Source of the DNA: Streptomyces rishiriensis
Lineage (GTDB): Bacteria > Actinomycetota > Actinomycetes > Streptomycetales > Streptomycetaceae
DNA length: 64,000 bases
Assembly: GCF_030815485.1 (NCBI RefSeq)
Contig: NZ_JAUSWV010000002.1
Span: 6,076,001-6,140,000 of the forward strand
Direction of reading: 5' to 3'
Notes under the pieces: generated by a model
Database searches by the model: none
Told to the model about the DNA's origin: nothing
The model's input: the letters and a program-made list of their open reading frames with translations, nothing else
Part shown: positions 34,964 through 41,729 of the stretch, piece by piece
Layout of the letters: every line of letters starts with the position of its first letter
How positions within the stretch are numbered: the stretch's first letter is position 1
Program-made: the position numbers and the translations under genes

Positions 34964-37345
34964 TCAGCCCCGCAGGTCGACCAGCAGCGGCGGCGCGTGC
35001 TCGCCCCGCACGTCCGTCAGGGACAGCACCGCGTGACCGGGCGGCACCTCGTGCGCCAGCCGGGACGCCGACCACCGCTCCCGCTCCACCTGGCGCACGG
35101 TCACCGCGTCCGTGGTCACCGCCTTGCCGGTCACCAGCTTGCGCAGGGCGTGGATGGCACGGGTCATCGGCTGGTCGGCGAAGACGGTGTGCTGGGCGAC
35201 CTCGGTGGTCTCCACCCATTCGGTGCCCCAGGTCTGCGCGAACCTGCTGCCGTCCCAGGTGGTGATGCCGGAGAAGGCCATCCGGCAGCCGACGGCCCCG
35301 TACAGCGGTCCGTGCAGCGCCTCCGGCACGTCGCCGATCGAGCGCAGGGTGAGCACCACGCCCGCGTTCTGCGAGCGCAGCCGCTGGAGCCGGCGCACCG
35401 ATCCCTCGGTGACCGTGCCCGTGGCGTCGTCCAGCACCAGACAGGCGAAGTGGTCGCGCCGCTCCCGTACGACGGTGTGGAACTGGGCGAGGACCAGCCG
35501 GGTGATCAGCCGGGCCGCCTCCTCGTGACCCCGCTCGGGCAGGTCGACGCGGACCCGCAGCGGGTGGTGGGCGACGGCGCGCAGCGAGAACGCCCGGTGC
35601 GCGTTGCTGCCGCCGCCGAAGAACTCCGCGAACGCCGGGCGGTTCAGCAGCGCCAGCCGGTCGGCGAGCGCGCGGCCCGCGTCGCCCGGGGTCCCCGTCT
35701 GCCGGACTCGTGCCGCCAGCTCACGGCGCATCACCTCGTCACCGGCCACGGCCTCGCGCAGCGCGGACAGCGCGGCCGGTTCGCCCTCGAGGAGTTCGCG
35801 CAGCTCGGGCAGGGTGGGGAAGCATCCGTGCGCGCTCCGGTAGGGGCCCAGCAGCTGGGCGAGGGCCGTGGTCGCGCTCTGGCCGCTCACCGTGTCGAGG
35901 TCGCCGACCAGCGCCTCGGCGAGGATCGCGGCCGCCTCGTCCGGGTCCTCGGACTCCGCGTACGGGTCCAGGTCGTGCACCGACGCGGGGTTCCCGATCC
36001 CGACGATCACGTCGAACGCCGAGTCGGCGCCGAGCGGGGCGCTTCCGGGCGAGGACACCGCGACGACGGCGCACGAACCGGTGAGTGCCTGGAGTGCCAG
36101 CGCCTCGGTGAGCGGCTCGACCAGGGTCCGGGTCTTGCCCGATCCGGACGGCCCGACCGCGAGCAGGGAGGTGCCCAGCACGTCCGGGCCGAGCGCGGCG
36201 CCCGCGTCCTGATAGCGGGCCGGGGTGCGTTCGGCGGCCACCCAGCGGCCGACCCGGACCTGCCCGGTGAGCAGGTCGTGGCGCGCGGTGCGCCGGGGCA
36301 GGTCGCGGGCGCCGGACGGGTGGGCCCAGGCCGCCCCGCCCTGCCGCAGCACGGTCTCCCGGAAGTCCGCGAGCCCCGCCGTCCAGGCCCGTCGTACGCG
36401 GACGCAGTCCACGTCGTTCATCCGGCCGGCGGCGACCTCGGCGGTCAGCAGCTCGGCCGCCTCGTACTGACCGGCGTCCCGCAGCTCCGGCCACTGGGCG
36501 CGCGGCCGCTCCACCGCGGGCGCGGACCGGTCGGGCCCGGCGCGCCGGGCGGCGAGTCGTTCCTGCGCGTAGGGCCACCAGCCGCCGACCTTCGCGAACG
36601 GCCACACCACGAGCAGTGTGATCACCGTGTAGAGCGCGTTCGTGAACAGGGGAGAGGCGAACAGCTCGTAGCTGCCGGAGATCAGGACGATCAGCGAGAA
36701 CAGCGGGTCGACGACGGGCAGGGCGTCCCAGCCGACCCCGAAGGCGCCCGGGAAGACGAAGCTGAGCGTGGCGAGCGCGCCCAGCAGGGCGACGAGAGCC
36801 CGGACGGGCTGCGGCCGGCGCCCCACGAAGTGCCGCACCGCGTGCGCCCAGCTGCCCAGCCGGCCCATGCCGTAGACGAGGACGGCGAAGAACACGCCGT
36901 CGTAGACCACCCGCGCCTCGGCGCCCTCCATCGACTTCGGGGAGGCGATCGTGCCGCCCCACCACCAGTCGTCCGGGGTGAACAGCCGCAGCAGGGTGAA
37001 CTGGTACGGGAGGCCGCCCCGGCGCCACAGCGACCACAGGACCAGCGCCACCACCAGCGGGACCAGCATGCCGACGACCGTCACCGGCGCGAGCCGCTCC
37101 GTGGTGCGGGCCGCCTTCGGCGGCCGGTAGCCGAAGCGCCAGATCCCCGTCCCGGCCGTGGGGCGCGTCTCGTCCAGCCAGTCGGCGACGGCGGACGCGG
37201 CCCGCGGCGCCTGCCCGGGGGCAGGCGGTACGCCGGGCGCCCGGTCCGGCCGTGGCGGCGTCGAGGGCGGCCGCGCCGGCCCCGCCGGGCGCGGCACAGG
37301 ATTCGCCTGCGTGCTCCGCGCGTCCTGCGTCCCGTCGCTGTCCAT
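34964..37345 (-). CDS. VirD4/TraG-like membrane ATPase
   Basis: The 793-residue protein has about four TM segments in its first 270 residues. An ATPase domain follows with Walker A GPSGSGKTRT near residue 400 and a Walker B-like HFACLVLDDATG near residue 635. The segment LRSQNAGVVLTLRSIGDVPE resembles the sensor part of coupling proteins that pump DNA or protein. No relaxase or other type IV secretion gene is nearby, so conjugation is not supported; it may be a chromosomal relative with another job. I prefer the ATG at 37345 because GGGGAGCAGGGGC lies just upstream; an ATG at 37381 would add 12 residues. It is divergent from gabT. Confidence 0.8.
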   Translation of the reverse strand: MDSDGTQDARSTQANPVPRPAGPARPPSTPPRPDRAPGVPPAPGQAPRAASAVADWLDETRPTAGTGIWRFGYRPPKAARTTERLAPVTVVGMLVPLVVALVLWSLWRRGGLPYQFTLLRLFTPDDWWWGGTIASPKSMEGAEARVVYDGVFFAVLVYGMGRLGSWAHAVRHFVGRRPQPVRALVALLGALATLSFVFPGAFGVGWDALPVVDPLFSLIVLISGSYELFASPLFTNALYTVITLLVVWPFAKVGGWWPYAQERLAARRAGPDRSAPAVERPRAQWPELRDAGQYEAAELLTAEVAAGRMNDVDCVRVRRAWTAGLADFRETVLRQGGAAWAHPSGARDLPRRTARHDLLTGQVRVGRWVAAERTPARYQDAGAALGPDVLGTSLLAVGPSGSGKTRTLVEPLTEALALQALTGSCAVVAVSSPGSAPLGADSAFDVIVGIGNPASVHDLDPYAESEDPDEAAAILAEALVGDLDTVSGQSATTALAQLLGPYRSAHGCFPTLPELRELLEGEPAALSALREAVAGDEVMRRELAARVRQTGTPGDAGRALADRLALLNRPAFAEFFGGGSNAHRAFSLRAVAHHPLRVRVDLPERGHEEAARLITRLVLAQFHTVVRERRDHFACLVLDDATGTVTEGSVRRLQRLRSQNAGVVLTLRSIGDVPEALHGPLYGAVGCRMAFSGITTWDGSRFAQTWGTEWVETTEVAQHTVFADQPMTRAIHALRKLVTGKAVTTDAVTVRQVERERWSASRLAHEVPPGHAVLSLTDVRGEHAPPLLVDLRG

Positions 37346-37582
37346 CGCCCCTGCTCCCCGACCAGCCGTTCCGTCCACCATCAGCGAGTCAATCTAACGC
37401 GCTCACCAAGGGAGTTCACCGCTTACGCGGCCGGGCCTGTGACGATCACCGTCCGTCCGCACTGTCCATGACGGACAAGCCGCCCCGCCGACACCGCCCA
37501 CATGGAGCATGCCCACCCCGCACTCCCCGTCCTAGCCTGCGAGAAAAGAACGAAAGTGTCCGCAAAACCCCAGGAGCCCCTC

Positions 37583-38917
37583 ATGACCGCCCTTCCGCAG
37601 GAGCGCCGCGTCGTCACCGCCATCCCCGGCCCGAAGTCGCAGGAACTCCAGGCCCGCCGTACCGCCGCGGTCGCGGCCGGTGTCGGTTCGGTGCTTCCCG
37701 TCTTCACCACGCGCGCGGGCGGCGGCATCATCGAGGACGTCGACGGCAACCGCCTGATCGACTTCGGCTCCGGCATCGCCGTGACGTCCGTCGGCGCCTC
37801 CGCCGAGGCCGTCGTACGCCGGGCCACCGCCCAGCTCGCCGACTTCACCCACACCTGTTTCATGGTCACTCCCTACGAGGGCTATGTGGCGGTGGCCGAA
37901 GCCCTCGCCGAACTCACCCCGGGCGACCACGCCAAGAAGTCCGCGCTGTTCAACAGCGGTGCCGAGGCCGTCGAGAACGCCGTCAAGATCGCCCGTGCCT
38001 ACACCAGGCGGCAGGCGGTCGTCGTCTTCGACCACGGCTACCACGGCCGCACCAACCTCACCATGGCGCTGACGGCGAAGAACATGCCGTACAAGCACGG
38101 CTTCGGCCCGTTCGCCCCCGAGGTCTACCGCGTCCCGGTCGCCTACGGCTACCGCTGGCCGACCGGCGCCGAGAACGCGGGCCACGAGGCCGCCGCGCAG
38201 GCCATCGACGAGATCACCAAGCAGGTCGGCGCGGACAACGTCGCCGCGATCATCATCGAGCCGGTGCTCGGCGAGGGCGGCTTCATCGAGCCCGCCAAGG
38301 GCTTCCTCCCGGCCATCAGCAAGTTCGCGTCCGACAACGGCATCGTCTTCGTCGCCGACGAGATCCAGTCCGGCTTCTGCCGCACCGGTCAGTGGTTCGC
38401 CTGCGAGGACGAGGGCATCGTGCCGGACCTGATCACGACGGCCAAGGGCATCGCGGGCGGTCTGCCGCTCGCCGCGGTGACCGGCCGCGCCGAGATCATG
38501 GACGCCGCGCACGCGGGCGGCCTGGGGGGCACCTACGGCGGCAACCCGGTCGCCTGCGCGGGCGCGCTCGGCGCGATCGAGACGATGAAGGAGCTCGACC
38601 TCAACGCCCGGGCGAAGCACATCGAGGCCGTCATGAAGGGCCGCCTCGCCGCCATGGCCGAGAAGTTCGAGATCATCGGCGACATCCGCGGGCGCGGCGC
38701 GATGATCGCGATCGAGCTGGTCAAGGACCGTACGACGAAGGAGCCGAACCCCGAGGCGACCGGCGCGCTCGCCAAGGCGTGCCACCAGGAGGGCCTGCTG
38801 GTCCTGACCTGTGGCACCTACGGCAACGTGCTGCGCTTCCTGCCGCCGCTGGTCATCGGCGACGACCTGCTGAACGAGGGACTCGACATCATCGAGCAGG
38901 CTTTCGCGCGCATGTGA
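37583..38917 (+). CDS. gabT: 4-aminobutyrate-2-oxoglutarate transaminase
   Basis: The 444-residue class III aminotransferase has NSGAEAVENAVKIARAYT (124-141), FDHGYHGRT, the acidic pair D259-E260 in FVADEIQSGF and the PLP lysine K288 in TTAKGIAGGLPL. These are GabT hallmarks. It converts GABA and 2-oxoglutarate to succinic semialdehyde and glutamate, taking the product of the two aminobutyraldehyde-type dehydrogenases. I chose the ATG at 37583 with AGGAG upstream (MTALPQERRVVTA). It stands alone; the aldehyde dehydrogenase at 40.2 kb could be involved downstream but is separated by a terminator. Confidence 0.92.
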   Translation: MTALPQERRVVTAIPGPKSQELQARRTAAVAAGVGSVLPVFTTRAGGGIIEDVDGNRLIDFGSGIAVTSVGASAEAVVRRATAQLADFTHTCFMVTPYEGYVAVAEALAELTPGDHAKKSALFNSGAEAVENAVKIARAYTRRQAVVVFDHGYHGRTNLTMALTAKNMPYKHGFGPFAPEVYRVPVAYGYRWPTGAENAGHEAAAQAIDEITKQVGADNVAAIIIEPVLGEGGFIEPAKGFLPAISKFASDNGIVFVADEIQSGFCRTGQWFACEDEGIVPDLITTAKGIAGGLPLAAVTGRAEIMDAAHAGGLGGTYGGNPVACAGALGAIETMKELDLNARAKHIEAVMKGRLAAMAEKFEIIGDIRGRGAMIAIELVKDRTTKEPNPEATGALAKACHQEGLLVLTCGTYGNVLRFLPPLVIGDDLLNEGLDIIEQAFARM

Positions 38918-39216
38918 GCCCAGGTGCCGCACAGCTGATTCCCATTCGCCGCAGAGCGTGTGAAGAAGGTGTGCGAGGAGGATGGCGGGACGCGATTCGG
39001 CCTGTCGTACCGCCTGTCCCTGCCGTAGGTTCTATCCGGATGAGAGATACACCCCGTCCACAGGGGACTGTGGACGGATCCAGGCCGGGGCCTCCCCAGC
39101 TTCGACCTGGTCGTGCCCTCGCGCACACAACCGGAGCTTCCGGCTTCGGATCTCCACACCGATCGGACGGCCGCCCGCCCCAAACCCCCCGGGGCGGCCG
39201 GCACCCCGGTCCGGAC

Positions 39217-39254
39217 GGCCACCCCGGAACCACCCCCCCTGTTCCGGGGTGGCC
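39217..39254 (+). other. Perfect 14-base-pair hairpin upstream of the terminator
   Basis: GGCCACCCCGGAAC (39217-39230) pairs fully with GTTCCGGGGTGGCC (39241-39254) around a ten-base loop CACCCCCCCT. It lies 300 bases past gabT and 34 bases before a second hairpin with a T tract. The pair could be a double terminator or part of a leader for the gene at 39368. Confidence 0.6.
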
Positions 39255-39287
39255 GACCTCCTTCTCTGGTGCAGACCACGGAAAGCA

Positions 39288-39316
39288 GACCCCGGATCCG
39301 ATCCGGGGTCTTTTTT
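39288..39316 (+). terminator. Intrinsic terminator with T tract
   Basis: GACCCCGGAT (39288-39297) pairs with ATCCGGGGTC (39301-39310) over a three-base loop CCG, followed directly by six T. It is the only classical hairpin-plus-T terminator I noticed in the window, on the plus strand. It should end transcription arriving from gabT and isolate the downstream phosphatase gene. Confidence 0.85.
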
Positions 39317-39367
39317 CGATCCGGGTTCCTTTTCTGCCGTTCGGCCGCGCCTGACAAGCTGGGGCCC

Positions 39368-40147
39368 ATGCCGTCCCGCCCGTCCCGCCCGTCCCGCCCG
39401 TCCCGCGCCGTCCTCGGCCTCCTGCCGCCCGCCCTCCTCTTCGCGCTGATCACCTGGCAGGTAGCCGTCGACGGCCGCCTGCTGCGCCCGGACGAGCGCC
39501 TCAGCCGCGCCCTCGTCCGTCCCGACCGGGCCTCCGAGCTGCTGGCCGACCTGGGCGAGGTACAGATCGCGGTGCCCGTCCTGGTGCTGGTCGCGGGGTA
39601 TGCGGCATGGCGGGGGAGAGCGGCAGGCCAGGCGCGGTGGTGGGTGCCGTCCGTCGCCGCGCTCGCCGTGATGGTGCTGGTGCCGCTGATCGTCGTCCCG
39701 CTGAAGCTGTGGACGGACCGGCCCGGCACGCCCGCCGTGCCTGCGGCCACCGGTTACTACCCCTCCGGGCACACGGCGACGGCGGCCGTCGCCTACGGCT
39801 CGGCAGCGCTGGTCCTGCTGCCGTGGCTGCGCACCGCGTTCGCCCGTCGGCTGGTCCTCGCGACGAGTGCCCTTCTCGTCCTGGCCGTGTCGTTCGGGCT
39901 CGTCCGGCGCGGCTACCACTGGCCACTGGACGTCGTGGCGAGCTGGTGTCTGTGCGCGGTGCTGCTCGGTGCGCTGTGGCTTCTGCTGGAGCGGGAGCGG
40001 CGAGAGCGGCGGGAACGGCTGCGGCCGGCGGCAAGGCGACCGTGCCAAACCGGCGCACCCGGGCCGTCCACCCGTACGACTCGGACAAGCGACCCTTCGG
40101 CCTCCCGCCCCTACCGTGGATCACGGAAACCACAGGACACCCCCTGA
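39368..40147 (+). CDS. PAP2 family membrane phosphatase
   Basis: The 259-residue membrane protein has about six hydrophobic segments and the PAP2 motifs. KLWTDRP stands near residue 120 as a variant of the K-RP motif, YYPSGHTATA near 135 gives PSGH, and RRGYHWPLD near 180 gives the R-H-D motif. It probably removes phosphate from a lipid phosphate or undecaprenyl diphosphate. The N-terminus (MPSRPSRPSRPSRAV) is coded by four perfect 9-base repeats. A C-terminal hydrophilic tail of about 50 residues is Arg-rich. It is followed after 21 bases by an aldehyde dehydrogenase gene on the same strand. Confidence 0.85.
   Translation: MPSRPSRPSRPSRAVLGLLPPALLFALITWQVAVDGRLLRPDERLSRALVRPDRASELLADLGEVQIAVPVLVLVAGYAAWRGRAAGQARWWVPSVAALAVMVLVPLIVVPLKLWTDRPGTPAVPAATGYYPSGHTATAAVAYGSAALVLLPWLRTAFARRLVLATSALLVLAVSFGLVRRGYHWPLDVVASWCLCAVLLGALWLLLERERRERRERLRPAARRPCQTGAPGPSTRTTRTSDPSASRPYRGSRKPQDTP
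39371..39406. repeat. Four tandem 9-base repeats at the phosphatase start
   Basis: CCGTCCCGC is repeated four times without mismatch right after the ATG, coding the tripeptide Pro-Ser-Arg repeated. The number could vary between strains without a frameshift. Confidence 0.85.
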
Positions 40148-40168
40148 GCGGAAGGGCCGGGACTCGCA

Positions 40169-41632
40169 ATGCCGCAGGAAAAGAACGTGGAGGCCACCCA
40201 CGCCTTCTGGCTGGCCGGCCGCCAGGTCACCGGCGAGGACAGCTTCGACGTCACCTCCCCGTGGGACGGCCGGCTCGTCGGCAAGGTCAGCGTGCCGACG
40301 GACGCGCAGGTCGAGGAGGCCGTGGCCGCCGCGTACGCCGTGACGGACGAGTTCGCCGCCACCCCGGCGCATGTGCGCGCCGCCGCTCTCGACCACGTCA
40401 GCAAGCGGCTCGTCGAGCGCACCGAGGAGATCGCGCAGCTGATCTCCGCCGAGAACGGCAAGCCGATCAAGTGGGCGCGCGGGGAGGTCGGCCGGGCCGT
40501 CTCCGTGTTCCGGTTCGCGGCCGAGGAGGCCCGGCGGTTCAACGGCGGTGAGGCGCAGCGGCTCGACACCGACGCGGGCGGCCAGGGGCGTCTCGCCCTC
40601 ACCCGCCGCTTCCCCAAGGGCGTCGTCCTCGGCATCGCGCCGTTCAACTTCCCGCTGAACCTGTGCGCCCACAAGATCGCCCCGGCGATCGCGGCCGGCG
40701 CGCCGATCATCCTCAAGCCGGCCCCGGCGACCCCGCTGTCCGGCCTGATCATCGGTGACCTGCTCGCCGAGACCGAGCTGCCGGCCGGCTCCTGGAGCAT
40801 CCTGCCGGTCGCCAACGACCGCATGCCCGCCCTCGTCCAGGACGAGCGTCTGCCGGTCATCTCCTTCACCGGCTCCGAGAAGGTCGGCTACGCGATCATG
40901 GACTCGGTGCCGCGCAAGCACTGCACCCTGGAGCTGGGCGGCAACGGCGCGGCCGTCGTCCTCGGCGACTTCGCGAGCGACGCCGACCTCGACTGGGCGG
41001 CCGGCCGCATCGCGACCTTCTCCAACTACCAGGGCGGCCAGTCCTGCATCTCGGTGCAGCGGGTCATCGCGGACGCCTCGGTCTACGACCGGCTGCTGCC
41101 GCGTATCGTCGCCGCCGTCGAGGCCCAGGTCACCGGCGACCCCTCCGACGCCGGGACGGACGTCGGGCCGCTGGTCAGCGAGGACGCGGCCAAGCGCGTC
41201 GAGACCTGGGTGGACGAGGCCGTCGCGGCGGGCGCCTCCCTGCTCGCCGGCGGCAAGCGCGACGGCGCCTCCTATGCGCCGACCGTCCTCACCGACGTGC
41301 CGGCGGACACCACCCTCGCCTGCGAGGAGGTCTTCGGACCGGTCCTCACGGTGACGAAGGTGGACGGCGAGGCCGAGGCCTTCGCCGCCGTCAACTCCTC
41401 CAAGTACGGCCTCCAGGCGGGCGTGTTCACACACGACCTCCAGGTCGCCTTCCGCGCCCACCGCGCGCTGGAGGTCGGCGGTGTCATCGTCGGCGACGTC
41501 CCGTCCTACCGCGCCGACCAGATGCCGTACGGCGGCGCCAAGCAGTCGGGTGTGGGGCGCGAGGGCGTGCGGTTCGCGATGGAGGACTACACGTACGAGC
41601 GGGTCCTTGTCCTCACCGGGCTCGCCCTCTAG
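40169..41632 (+). CDS. Aldehyde dehydrogenase of uncertain substrate
   Basis: The 487-residue ALDH has E255 (CTLELGGNG) as base and C293 (YQGGQSCISVQR) as nucleophile, with APFNFPLNL and FTGSEKVG for NAD. Its motifs differ from the two aminobutyraldehyde-type enzymes here. The C-terminal GDVPSYRADQMPYGGAKQSG is like lactaldehyde, glycolaldehyde or phosphonoacetaldehyde dehydrogenases. Being near gabT, it could oxidise succinic semialdehyde, but the sequence type does not require this. It follows the PAP2 gene by 21 bases and is ended by a strong hairpin. Confidence 0.85.
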   Translation: MPQEKNVEATHAFWLAGRQVTGEDSFDVTSPWDGRLVGKVSVPTDAQVEEAVAAAYAVTDEFAATPAHVRAAALDHVSKRLVERTEEIAQLISAENGKPIKWARGEVGRAVSVFRFAAEEARRFNGGEAQRLDTDAGGQGRLALTRRFPKGVVLGIAPFNFPLNLCAHKIAPAIAAGAPIILKPAPATPLSGLIIGDLLAETELPAGSWSILPVANDRMPALVQDERLPVISFTGSEKVGYAIMDSVPRKHCTLELGGNGAAVVLGDFASDADLDWAAGRIATFSNYQGGQSCISVQRVIADASVYDRLLPRIVAAVEAQVTGDPSDAGTDVGPLVSEDAAKRVETWVDEAVAAGASLLAGGKRDGASYAPTVLTDVPADTTLACEEVFGPVLTVTKVDGEAEAFAAVNSSKYGLQAGVFTHDLQVAFRAHRALEVGGVIVGDVPSYRADQMPYGGAKQSGVGREGVRFAMEDYTYERVLVLTGLAL

Positions 41633-41663
41633 CTCATGGGAACCATTTTCATATAGGCTCCCC

Positions 41664-41706
41664 GAAGGGGTCCGGCGCCGATGCCTTCCGGTGCCGGACC
41701 CCTTCT
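41664..41706. terminator. Hairpin between convergent aldehyde dehydrogenase and GH3 genes
   Basis: GAAGGGGTCCGGC (41664-41676) pairs with GCCGGACCCCTTC (41694-41706), with GCC/GGT extending partly inward. It lies in the 97-base gap between two convergent genes and can act in both directions. Only a weak T-rich stretch follows. Confidence 0.7.
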
Positions 41707-41729
41707 TCGTGCCGGCTTCCTGCGGCCCC

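Larger units (their letters stand above)
38918..39367. other. Gene-free stretch with two hairpins
   Basis: The 450-base gap after gabT holds a perfect hairpin at 39217-39254 and a classical terminator at 39288-39316. Otherwise it has only short inverted GGATCCGG-type motifs. I see no convincing coding frame on either strand. Confidence 0.6.

Noticed and set aside
34964..37345. An integrative conjugative element around the VirD4-like gene
   Set aside because: No integrase, relaxase, replication gene, tRNA or direct att-like flanks are visible, and the neighbours are housekeeping-type genes.
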